DNA from: Skeletonema tropicum
Taxonomy: Eukaryota > Bacillariophyta > Thalassiosirophyceae > Thalassiosirales > Thalassiosiraceae
Length of the DNA stretch: 64,000 nucleotides
Assembly (NCBI GenBank): GCA_037178625.1
Contig: CM074130.1
Coordinates: forward strand, 992,001-1,056,000
Direction: 5' to 3'
The notes below the pieces were generated by a model. That model did not search any database. It had not been told where the DNA came from and saw nothing but the letters and a program-made list of their open reading frames with translations. The translations under genes and the position numbers were made by a program. Numbering within the stretch: the first letter of the stretch is position 1; each line of letters opens with the position of its first letter. This document shows, one piece after another, positions 28,137-39,137 of the stretch.

Positions 28137-29793
28137 TCATTCAAAGAGATTCCCCCACGCGTTTCGTCTGATATTATTCACAATATTCTGAACGACAGTA
28201 AAGACGTCGTAACTCGTCTCATAGTTCTTGTTTGGGCTCGGCGATTCTGACGTGCTGACTGGTGGATGCGTAGAGCTTGGTGTCGACGTTTGACTTGAAG
28301 TGCTTGAAGTAGGAATCAATGTGGATGTAGGAAACACAATTGTCGACGATGGCTCAGCAGATTCAGACGGACCCGACGAGGGTTGGGCCGACACAGATGG
28401 GCTCAAACTAAGACCTGATGATGGCTTCGATGATACAGACGGTGCCGAGCTAGGATGAGAAGAAGGCACACTTGACGTCGATGGCAATATTGTTGGAACG
28501 TTGCTTGGTTCGTTTGTCATGAGTGTCGAGGCAGAGCTTGGAACAGAACTTGGAACGTGCGACGACAAGCTCGTTGGTGACAATGTCGGCTATCAAAAAT
28601 GTTAGACGAGTTGAGCTTAGAGTTCAAGCAACTTCAACCACAGGCTGCTGTGAAACGTACCTGACCAGACGTCGGCAAATAAGACGGCTCTCGGCTTGGA
28701 TGCAAAGAAGGCTCCATGGACACAGTTGAACTCGGTGCAGATGATGGCTCCATAGAAGATGATGGAGTCGTGCTTGGTTCAGACGATGGAGCTCCAGATG
28801 ATGAGGGATTCATGCTTGGTTCATTAGATGGTTTCAACGAAGATGAGGGCGACGTGCTTGGTTCAGATGATGTCTCCGTGCTTGGCTCAGGTGACGGCTT
28901 GCCTGATAAAGAAGGTTCTATCGAAGGCTCTGAACTCGGCTTACTCGACTCGGATGGTGACATACTTGGCATGAAAGATGGCTCTGTAGACAAAGTCGGT
29001 TCATCTGTCGGGCTTGTTGTAGGCTCAAGCGTTGCCGTTGCAGCTATTGGAGCAGTGACAGAATAGTAAACGATTCCTGTATGATAAGGAGTTAGAAAGA
29101 CAGCTAATAATATTCTTCATGAGGAATGAGGTAAATATCTCCTTACCATTCCATTGAGACGTAACATGAGGGTTCATAAAAGGGAAGTCAACTGAGTATC
29201 CCTCTTGGATATCTATGTATGAATCCGACGCAAATGTGGCACCAACTGAAGACCCATCCGTGTGGTACATTGATGCAGGATCTTGAAATCCCGTTGTGTA
29301 AAATGTGTGAGAGGAATTTGGTGGTATGTCGATTGGAGTGGCAAAGGGAGACAGCAAAGTTGCAACACCTTGGCCTTGGCCCGTCAAAGTTTGATCCAAT
29401 GCTTCCTCATAATCGTCTGCGACCAACATGGAAGATGAGCCACTTGGTTTATGATATACTAGTATTTGGACTGTATTACTGTCAATGTGAAGCGCCATCT
29501 GCTCAATTGACACCCCATAAGCTCCTGTTGTAATCGTCCATATGTCTCCCTCCCCTATTGTGGAAACAAAAAGACACGAGCAAGAGGAAGTTGAAGAGAT
29601 TGGAAGAATCTAAAATGTAAGAGAAGAAGATTCAGAGGTAGAATCATTAAACATGTTAATGTAGCGCGTCCTTACTAATTTCTGTTCCTGTAAAATGTGT
29701 CTGTAACGATTCCGTCGCTTGACAACAAGAAGGCCCAATTGCGAGTGCCAAAAAGGCGAAGATCGCGAGATCCTTCAACAAGTTCTTCCTCAT
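28137..29793 (-). CDS. Secreted Ser/Pro-rich surface protein, 4 exons (single globular domain)
   Basis: Exons on the minus strand: 29793-29676, 29554-29147, 29076-28661 and 28589-28137; all junctions are GT-AG and keep phase, giving 464 aa. A signal peptide ([26 protein letters not shown]) leads into one ~140-residue globular domain ([22 protein letters not shown] ... SQWNGIVYYSV). A long PSxxPSxEPS repeat region follows, probably heavily O-glycosylated. The domain is homologous to the one repeated four times in the divergent gene at 30068: same order of strands, the same [22 protein letters not shown] block and the same WNG-V-YS ending. The C terminus ([13 protein letters not shown]) lacks a GPI-like hydrophobic tail, so this paralog is probably secreted or wall-bound. 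The domain has no name I can assign. Confidence 0.8.
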
Positions 29794-30067
29794 CTTCGAA
29801 ATGAAGAGAAAGACAGGGGTTCGTTGCCGTGTTCGTTGACCTTTCTTTCAATCTTCTTCCTACTTGTGGAGCAAAATCTGAAAAAGGTAGCCCGCACTTT
29901 TACTTTCCGCTCTTTCGCGCCAGTATTCTTACGTGGGAGTCAATCAATGCCTCACCGCGCGAGCAGCTGGCTCCAAGGCAAGACTCATGACATCCAAGAC
30001 ACTCATACTTACAACCTCTCACACAAAGATTTAACAATTCATAAAGAGCGAATCGACTAACACTACA

Positions 30068-33000
30068 ATGAGGTACTTCTATTCTTTACTCACCTTGGCA
30101 TTGGCAACGACGGACATAGCCCTGTCCGTGTCTTATTCCTTGTCAACTGGATGGGATGGACTGTGGAACGGTAAGTCTCTTCGATCAGCAAGACTGTATT
30201 ATTGATGATCAATTCTGCAACACATCTGATGCACTTTTTCTTTCACCTCCACTACTTCAGCTGATGGTTGTATGTTCGAAATAACGGCGAAAGATACACC
30301 CGTACTAATCGAAGCATTTCATGTCCACATGAGTCCAAAGACTGACAATGTTGCAGTGTACTATCGACCTGGACATGTCGACTACAGATACGATGAATCA
30401 TACCAACTGATCTATGAGGCGCCCAACGTCGTAGGTGCTGGGAAGGGACGTGCTACTCCTTTGCCTCCTTTTAATCCGCCCGTCGTCGTAAATCCTGGCA
30501 CTCCTATCACGTTTTACGTGACTGTCACAAATAATACCTGGGAGGGTGCTAATCTATGGTATACCAACGGAGAGGGATCGGGCACCGTTATGGCATCCGA
30601 TAACAATATTAACGTTATTGAGGGCATGACCTCTGCGTATCCATGGAAATGGCACGTGATGGATCGAAGGTGGAACGGATATGTTCACTACAGTCTTCAA
30701 GCACAACCAACCTCCTTTCCAACTGAGTCGCCCACAATTAGTCTTAGCACATCCAGCCCAACAAATCCTCCGACGCCCAAGCCGACGAGACTACCGACAA
30801 ATCCTCCAACGCCCAAGCCAACTAGTCAACCGACAAATCCTCCGACGCCCAAGCCATCTAGTCAACCAACAAATCCTCCGACGCCCAAGCCAACTAGTCA
30901 ACCAACAAATCCTCCGACGTACAAGCCAACTAGTCAACCAACAAATCCTCCGTCGCCCAAGCCAACGAGTCAACCAACAAATCCTCCGACGTACAAGCCA
31001 ACTAGTCAATCAACAAATCCTCCGTCGCCCAAGCCAACTAGTCAACCAACAAATCCTCCGACGTACAAGCCAACTAGTCAACCAACAAATCCTCCGACGC
31101 CCAAGCCAACTAGTCAACCAACAAATCCTCCGACGTACAAGCCAACTAGTCAACCAACAAATCCACCGACGCCCAAGCCAACTAGTCAACCAACAAATCC
31201 TCCGTCGCCCAAGCCAACTAGTCAACCGACAAATCCTCCGTCGCCCAAGCCAACTAGTCAACCGACAAATCATCCACCGTCAACCAAGCCAACTAGTCAA
31301 CCAACAAATCTTCCGACGTACAAGCCAACTAGTCAACCAACAAATCCTCCGACGTACACACCAACTAGTCAACCAACAAATCTTCCGACGTACAAGCTAA
31401 CGAGTCAACCAACACATCCTCCGACCTACAAGCCAACTAGTCAACCGACAAGTAGTCCTACTATTTTTCCGACAAAGAGTCCAGTCGTCGAAAAAACGCC
31501 ATACCCAACAGATTCTATCCCCAGCCCTACGTCAACGAATCCGACAGCAAGTCCTGTAGCTACTACCCAAACTTATTCCTTGTCAACTGGATGGGATGGA
31601 CTGTGGAACGGTAAGTCTCTTCGATCAGCAAGACTGTATTATTGATGATCAATTCTGCAACACATCTGATGCACTTTTTCTTTCACCTCCACTACTTCAG
31701 CTGATGGTTGTATGTTCGAAATAACGGCGAAAGATACACCCGTACTAATCGAAGCATTTCATGTCCACATGAGTCCAAAGACTGACAATGTTGCAGTGTA
31801 CTATCGACCTGGACATGTCGACTACAGATACGATGAATCATACCAACTGATCTATGAGGCGCCCAACGTCGTAGGTGCTGGGAAGGGACGTGCTACTCCT
31901 TTGCCTCCTTTTAATCCGCCCGTCGTCGTAAATCCTGGCACTCCTATCACGTTTTACGTGACTGTCACAAATAATACCTGGGAGGGTGCTAATCTATGGT
32001 ATACCAACGGAGAGGGATCGGGCACCGTTATGGCATCCGATAACAATATTAACGTTATTGAGGGCATGACCTCTGCGTATCCATGGAAATGGCACGTGAT
32101 GGATCGAAGGTGGAACGGATATGTTCACTACAGTCTTCAAGCACAACCAACCTCCTTTCCAACTGAGTCGCCCACAATTAGTCTTAGCACATCCAGCCCA
32201 ACAAATCCTCCGACGCCCAAGCCGACGAGACTACCGACAAATCCTCCAACGCCCAAGCCAACTAGTCAACCGACAAATCCTCCGACGCCCAAGCCATCTA
32301 GTCAACCAACAAATCCTCCGACGCCCAAGCCAACTAGTCAACCAACAAATCCTCCGACGTACAAGCCAACTAGTCAACCAACAAATCCTCCGTCGCCCAA
32401 GCCAACGAGTCAACCAACAAATCCTCCGACGTACAAGCCAACTAGTCAATCAACAAATCCTCCGTCGCCCAAGCCAACTAGTCAACCAACAAATCCTCCG
32501 ACGTACAAGCCAACTAGTCAACCAACAAATCCTCCGACGCCCAAGCCAACTAGTCAACCAACAAATTCTCCGACGTACAAGCCAACTAGTCAACCAACAA
32601 ATCCACCGACGCCCAAGCCAACTAGTCAACCAACAAATCCTCCGTCGCCCAAGCCAACTAGTCAACCGACAAATCCTCCGTCGCCCAAGCCAACTAGTCA
32701 ACCGACAAATCATCCACCGTCAACCAAGCCAACTAGTCAACCAACAAATCTTCCGACGTACAAGCCAACTAGTCAACCAACAAATCCTCCGACGTACACA
32801 CCAACTAGTCAACCAACAAATCTTCCGACGTACAAGCTAACGAGTCAACCAACACATCCTCCGACCTACAAGCCAACTAGTCAACCGACAAGTAGTCCTA
32901 CTATTTTTCCGACAAAGAGTCCAGTCGTCGAAAAAACGCCATACCCAACAGATTCTATCCCCAGCCCTACGTCAACGAATCCGACAGCAAGTCCTGTAGC

Positions 33001-35245
33001 TACTACCCAAACTTATTCCTTGTCAACTGGATGGGATGGACTGTGGAACGGTAAGTCTCTTCGATCAGCAAGACTGTATTATTGATGATCAATTCTGCAA
33101 CACATCTGATGCACTTTTTCTTTCACCTCCACTACTTCAGCTGATGGTTGTATGTTCGAAATAACGGCGAAAGATACACCCGTACTAATCGAAGCATTTC
33201 ATGTCCACATGAGTCCAAAGACTGACAATGTTGCAGTGTACTATCGACCTGGACATGTCGACTACAGATACGATGAATCATACCAACTGATCTATGAGGC
33301 GCCCAACGTCGTAGGTGCTGGGAAGGGACGTGCTACACCTTTGCCTCCTTTTAATCCGCCCGTCGTCGTAAATCCTGGCACTCCTATCACATTCTACGTG
33401 ACTGTCACAAATAATACCTGGGAGGGTGCTAATCTATGGTATACCAACGGAGAGGGATCGGGCACCGTTATGGCATCCGATAACAATATTAACGTTATTG
33501 AGGGCATGACCTCTGCGTATCCATGGAAATGGCACGTGATGGATCGAAGGTGGAACGGATATGTTCACTACAGTCTTCAAGCGCAACCAACCTCTTTTCC
33601 AACTGAGTCTCCCACTATAAGTCTTAGCACATCCAGCCCAACAAATCCTCCGACGCCCAAGCCGACGAGACTACCGACAAATCTTCCGTCGCCCAAGCCA
33701 ACTAGTCAACCGACAAATCATCCTCCAACGTACAAGCCAACTAGTCAACCAACAAATCTTCCGACGTACAAGCCAACTAGTCAACCAACAAATCCTCCGA
33801 CGTACACGCCAACGAGTCAACCAACAAATCTTCCGACGTACAAGCTAACGAGTCAACCAACACATCCTCCGACCTACAAGCCAACTAGTCAACCGACAAG
33901 TAGTCCTACTATTTTTCCGACAAAGAGTCCAGTCGTCGAAAAAACGCCATACCCAACAGATTCTATCCCCAGCCCTACGTCAACGAATCCGACAGCAAGT
34001 CCTGTAGCTACTACCCAAACTTATTCCTTGTCAACTGGATGGGATGGACTGTGGAACGGTAAGTCTCTTCGATCAGCAAGACTGTATTATTGATGATCAA
34101 TTCTGCAACACATCTGATGCACTTTTTCTTTCACCTCCACTACTTCAGCTGATGGTTGTATGTTCGAAATAACGGCGAAAGATACACCCGTACTAATCGA
34201 AGCATTTCATGTCCACATGAGTCCAAAGACTGACAATGTTGCAGTGTACTATCGACCTGGACATGTCGACTACAGATACGATGAATCATACCAACTGATC
34301 TATGAGGCGCCCAACGTCGTAGGTGCTGGGAAGGGACGTGCTACACCTTTGCCTCCTTTTAATCCGCCCGTCGTCGTAAATCCTGGCACTCCTATCACAT
34401 TCTACGTGACTGTCACAAATAATACCTGGGAGGGTGCTAATCTATGGTATACCAACGGAGAGGGATCGGGCACCGTTATGGCATCCGATAACAATATTAA
34501 CGTTATTGAGGGCATGACCTCTGCGTATCCATGGAAATGGCACGTGATGGATCGAAGGTGGAACGGATATGTTCACTACAGTCTTCAACCGCAACCAACC
34601 TCTTTTCCAACTGAGTCTCCCACTATAAGTCTTAGCACATCCAGCCCAACAAATCCTCCGACGCCCAAGCCGACGAGTCAACCAACAAATCATCCGCCGA
34701 CTTACAAGCCAACGAGTCAAACGACTAATCTTCCGACTTACAAGCCAACTAGTCAACCAACAAATCCTCCAACGTACAAGCCAACGAGTCTACTGACAAG
34801 GAGTCCTACTAATAGCCTGACGAAGAGCCCAGTCGTCACAAAAACGCCATACCCAACAGATTATCTTTCAAGTCCTCCGTCAACGAATCTGACAGCAAGT
34901 CCTGTAGCTACCCAAACTGGCTCTCCATCGGGCATCATAGATGATGCTGGAGTTGCCGACGCGCCGACGCCAACGATTACTATCGAGCCGACGACAACTG
35001 AATCTGCTTCCACTTCCACAACGACGAATATGCCTTCTGAAACACAAGCCCCCAACGATGCAATCCCAACAGACGAACCAAGTCTGTCACCCACAGGAGA
35101 AGGAACCTTTCCTCCAACCAAGACTGTGACGAGTCTCTTGCCAGACTTCGTTCCTTCTTCCGCATCAATGATGTTCAACAATTACATGGGAAGGATTTGC
35201 TCCAATTTGTTTCCACTCTTCATCATTGCCATTTTCTTTATTTAA
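30068..35245 (+). CDS. Giant GPI-anchor-like surface protein with four tandem domain + PT-repeat units, 5 exons
   Basis: Exons 30068-30170, 30261-31610, 31701-33050, 33141-34058 and 34149-35245, introns of 90 bases at identical positions, total 1605 aa. Exon 1 encodes a signal peptide and the unit start (MRYFYSLLTLALATTDIALS...SLSTGWDGLWN). Exons 2-4 are symmetric phase-1 exons, so each duplication keeps the frame. Each carries a ~140-residue globular domain (DGCMFEITAKDTPVLIEAFHVHM ... RRWNGYVHYSL), a PTNPPTPKPTSQ-type repeat stalk of variable length, and the start of the next unit (YSLSTGWDGLWN). Exon 5 ends with a shorter stalk and FPLFIIAIFFI preceded by small residues, typical of GPI-anchor signal or membrane tails. 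Likely an O-glycosylated cell-wall or adhesion protein; function is inference. It shares a ~274-base divergent promoter with the paralog at 29793. Confidence 0.85.
30171..34148 (+). repeat. Tandem exon-plus-intron duplications (periods 1440, 1440 and 1008 bp)
   Basis: Units beginning at the intron donors 30171, 31611, 33051 and 34059 repeat almost without change. The first two 1440-base units appear to differ at one codon in the stalk (Pro to Ser near 32565), and introns are identical by eye. The third unit is shortened by 432 bases within the PT stalk. Within each stalk the 36-base PTNPPTYKPTSQ-type minisatellite forms a second level of repetition. Confidence 0.92.
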
Positions 35246-35859
35246 GGCTGCGGTGGTGCTTATTTTTGTACTATTCCTATTATATAGATAGATAGATTAT
35301 TTTAGTTGCTACTCTCTAGGCACTAGTGCCAGTACCAGTAGAGAAAGGTGAACTTAAACCAGGCGGAGTTCGGGCTGGTCCCGAAGGTGCCTGTGGTGTC
35401 TGCTGGGCAGGAATTGGTCGACGGATGTGGAACGCGAAGGCTTTGGTGCAAGCAAGGCCAAACTGCTGGAGGAAGTGAATTTTGGGGGTGGGTGCCGTGT
35501 AGGAATGACCATAGAATTTCTGGTCAGCTGTTTTGGAAGAGGACCAGGAAGAGTTTGCGAGAGGGAGGATGCCGTGTGGGGCCGAACTTTGGAGGGAGTC
35601 GAGGTACATCTTTGCAGCTCGGGGCCATAGGAATCGTAGCCGTAGAATATACTATACCTCAGTGATGTACCTACTGATACCTACCTGTCCTCATTTTATT
35701 CTTCTAAAACAAGGCAATTACTGCTACTTAACGGGCATACTGTTTTACGAAAAATGAAGATGCGTTAGCGTTAATAACGAATAACGAAGTTTATGCGGGT
35801 TTAGGCTTTCCTCTATGTCTTTTGAATAAATTGGCAAGACTTTGTTATTAGCGGCACTC
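35246..35859. other. Gene-free flank between the surface protein and the transposon nest
   Basis: About 614 bases with only overlapping short frames on both strands and no recognisable domain. It contains the 3' UTR of the surface-protein gene. Confidence 0.4.
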
Positions 35860-35876
35860 TGTTTTGACAAAATTGG
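35860..35876. repeat. Left target-site duplication of LINE-A (outermost layer)
   Basis: TGTTTTGACAAAATTGG, repeated exactly at 55842-55858. Confidence 0.85.
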
Positions 35877-35879
35877 ACA

Positions 35880-36645
35880 GTGGAGATACATTCGGATGAT
35901 ACGATTTATGAATACGCTCACGACGTGGAATCGAATGACAGAGTGTCGATCATGCAGCCAGTCCGAGTGCTGGATGAGCCCGCTTCATCAGTGGTACCAA
36001 CGACGATTCTGGAATACGAAGATGGTTCCATCAAACTGCTAGCACAAGGACCGCCACTGGCCAGTCAGCCAGAAGTCGTAGCCCCTACTACATTTCTTGA
36101 GCGTCTCCGCAGTAAAGGGGGGGAATGGATGTGGGATAGTATCAGCTTCTCATCGGATCCCTCGTGGATTGTGGAAGCTATTCAACGAGGCTCATTGTTC
36201 TGTTGTACAGACGGGTCATACATGAAAAAGTTGGCGCCAGAGATCTGCGTGCGGCTTGGGTTTTTTACTGCGCAGAGTCTCAACAGTGGCTTAAAGGAGA
36301 ATTCACGGAGCACTCTAAATGGGCAAATAGCTATCGAGGAGAACAGAACAGCTAGGGATGTTGGCTATCCACCTTATCCTACTGACAATAGAGGAACACT
36401 ATGGAGTGCCATTGTCCAATGCAAACATCTTTTGTGACAACAAAGGAACTATTCTTACGTTTTCCAGAAAATACGATCGTGTCCCAGGATCGGCAAAAAA
36501 CAACGACATTCTCCGGGTCCTGCGGAAAATCCAAAGTGTCTCGGCTCTTGCGCACAAGCTGTCTCATGTGAAAGCACACCAGGACGACAGCTTGGGCTAT
36601 GCTTGCCTGGCTCTGGAAGCTAGACTGAACGTAGACTGCGATTTC
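35880..36645 (+). pseudogene. LINE-A RNase H region, 5' fragment, frameshifted
   Basis: Frame 1 gives MWDSISFSSDPSWIVEAIQRGSLFCCTDGSYMKK, parallel to LINE-1D MWMWEDLELTGSY...IIDGSLVCVADGSFIKE, with the first RNase H Asp. A frameshift leads to SKWANSYRGE (the Glu), a second near 36350 to MLAIHLILLT...ANIFCDNKGTILTF (Asp) and LSHVKAHQDDSLG (His). All four catalytic positions survive but in three frames, so no protein is made. The segment ends at 36645, where the Copia element is inserted with TSD GATTTC, and resumes at 53263. Confidence 0.85.
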
Positions 36646-36893
36646 TGTTGGGAGATGAGGTGTCTGAGAGACGATCCTACTCAGATGTAGTAAAGGGAAA
36701 GGGTATTGGTCTGGCACTCAACGCTCGTACAGCCGACCAAAAAAGGAACAACAACAAATAAAAAATGACGAAATAATTGAGGAGGGATCAACCACCACAA
36801 TTATTGAGGAATATAACGACATAAAATTTGTTAGCTGTTCTTCTTGCTGTTTATTATCTTTGCGAGGACTTATGGTAAAGAGGTTTACTCAAC
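36646..36893 (+). repeat. Copia 5' LTR (248 bp)
   Basis: Matches the 3' LTR except for a 3-base deletion (CGTACAGCC against CGTACGACAGCC) and, by eye, one substitution near 36822. Confidence 0.9.
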
Positions 36894-36913
36894 GTATTCC
36901 TCAATAATTGTGG
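36794..36913. repeat. 19-bp inverted repeat across the Copia 5' LTR end
   Basis: CCACAATTATTGAGGAATA at 36794-36812 within the LTR is exactly inverted at 36895-36913, one base after the LTR ends. The 3' LTR has the first arm but its flank is LINE-A. The second arm therefore lies at the junction of the gag/protease deletion and may be templated filler DNA. Confidence 0.75.
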
Positions 36914-36944
36914 ATTAGTATGATTAAGAAGAAGAAAAATCCCA

Positions 36945-38890
36945 TTGAGAGGGCCGCGGCTCTTCCGTACATTACCAAACTGTCCGATTACTGCTCGAGA
37001 TGTGTCCAATGCCATTCATATTTATGGCCCCAATCTTGCAGGTATTCGTGGCAAAACAGTTCGAAAGACTCCGGAGCGAGTCAACACTGACAAGATAGAG
37101 ATCCCCCGAGACTTTCAACTACTTCACTGCAATGTGACTATTGAAGCTGACGTGTTTTACGTCAATGAGATTCCATTTCTCCTTTCGATGTCGCAGAAAA
37201 TCAAGTTTCTCACATTGGAATGTATCCCCAATAGAAGTTCTAATACCTTGACAGTCGGGTTGAATAGGGTTGTCAATCTGTACCGGAGAGCTGGTTATAG
37301 TGTCAAGATCATCTTACTTGATATGGAATTTGAATGTCTTGAAGAGTTGCTTGATGTCCCCATCAATGTTGCCGCGGCAAGAGAGCATGTGCCAGGAGTA
37401 GAGAGAGAGATCCGCACAATCAAGGAGAGGGGAAGAGCCCTTCTGAACACTTCACCATTCAAGAAGTTTCCAAGGCGGATCATTATTGAGCTTGTGTACT
37501 ACATCGTGTTGTGGCTCAATGCTTCTCCCGCTAAATCTAGCATTTCGAATGAATACTCACCTCGAGAGATCATCTCTGGCCAAAAGCCTGACTATGCACG
37601 CGACTGCAAGCTGGATTTCTTTTCCTATGCCGAGGTCCACGATGAACCTTCCCCGACCAATAGCATGAAACCTCGGACGCGTCCCTGCATTGCTCTTGGC
37701 CCTACTGCTAACTTGCAGGGCAGCTATAAGTTCCTCGACCTGGCTACTGGAAAAAAGCTCAAGAAAAGAAGTTGGACAGAGCTGCCTATGCCAGATTCTG
37801 TCATCACGCAGGTTGAAGCAATGGCAGAGAAGGAAAAGCGAGATGGACGCTGGAGCGTGACCAATCGACACAAGCAGGAGATTAGCTATTACGATGAAGA
37901 TGACGATCAAGTAGATGTTGCCCCTATTGTTCACCCTGATCTAGCAGCCGAAATTCCCGGAGTAGCGCGTGCTTCGCAAGAGGATGAAGTTGTGCCAATG
38001 GTAGTGGAAGATAGACGTGCGGCAGCAGCGTCCGTGCTCCGACTCCGACATCACTCTCTCTCCAATCGTCCGCCACACCTTCTTGGGTCAGCTTACCCTA
38101 TCTCAGATGATGAGCACTCTGCACACGAACACGCTGACGATGATGATGATTCTACTTACCTAACTCCATCGGATAATGAGGAGGATGAGGATTTGGATTC
38201 CGAGGACGCAGAATCAGAGGATGAAAGTGAGAGTTCCGCGGATGAGAGTTCAGAGGATGAGGAATCAGAGGATGAGGATAGCACAGATGACAATAGTGTT
38301 GACGAGAGCGAAAACGACGACGAAGAGATTAATGATGGTGAGAGTGATGTTGAAAGCGAGGATGACGCTGCATCTGAGGATGCAGATCACGACGAAACAG
38401 GAGTGCAAGAGCTGGAGGCTGAAACAACAGGAGTGCAAGAGGAAGAGGCTGATACTACAGGATTGAGAAGAAGCAGCCGTCGTCCAGCACCTATTGATCG
38501 CCTTGCTGAAGACCCTAAATATATGCGACAGGAATCTCTGTCCCAGGCAAAGACATCACAACAGCTGAAGGTTGAGGCTCAACGCCGAAAGGAAAGGGAG
38601 AACGTTGCTCTACTTTCCTTCGATGATGTGGAAGGTACTGTGCTGATGCAGATGAGCAAGATTGATGGAACTATCAATGAGCCTGACAAATCGAATTCCT
38701 TTTCACAGGTTGTGCACATGTGCCTCCTCCAGCTCTCGCTCAAGCAGGGTCTCAAAACGTTTGGTGAGAGAGGAGAACATGCTGCAATGAAAGAGGTCAG
38801 GCAGCTACACGATTTCAAGACCTTTCGGCCGGTCCACGCGAAGGCATTAACTCATCAGCAACGTGTCGACGCACTATCATCACTCATCTT
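36945..38890 (+). pseudogene. Copia integrase and acidic linker, up to the start of RT
   Basis: The frame opens just downstream of the 5' LTR. The integrase core shows EADVFYVNEIPFLLS (first Asp), ILLDMEFECLEELL (second Asp) and EHVPGVEREIRTIKERGRALL (Glu), followed by PREIISGQKPDY and the CIALGPTANLQGSYKFLDL block typical of diatom Copia. A strongly acidic Asp/Glu/Ser linker occupies about 38100-38460. The frame then reaches the RT start (QLHDFKTFRPVHAKALTHQQR...LSSLIF) and is cut by the Gypsy insertion at 38890; the next codons (LKEKSNGDIKGR) resume at 42803. Gag and protease are missing. Confidence 0.88.
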
Positions 38891-39135
38891 TGTCCAATCT
38901 TGCTAACAATTGAGCTATTGATCAATATATATTTGGTGATATAACAAAAGACTTATTATGACTTAAAATATAAAGGAAACGATCAACGTTTTTGGATTCG
39001 GTTCAACTTGTGCTTTCATTGGCGATGTCATGATAGACCAGCCTCGAGAAAGCATTCCGAAACATATTGAGAAACGAGAAACCAGATAACATAAATATGA
39101 ATTTGATTGATGTCCGACACTACGTAGGTGTGACA
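38891..39135 (-). repeat. Gypsy 3' LTR (245 bp)
   Basis: Identical by eye to 42558-42802. Confidence 0.92.
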
Positions 39136-39137
39136 TT

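Noticed and set aside
30780..31440. Regularly spaced repeats resembling a CRISPR or satellite array, plus antisense ORFs full of RRRICWLTSWLG
   Set aside because: The repeats are in frame and encode the PTNPPTPKPTSQ stalk of the plus-strand gene; antisense and +1-frame ORFs are shadows of the same repeat.
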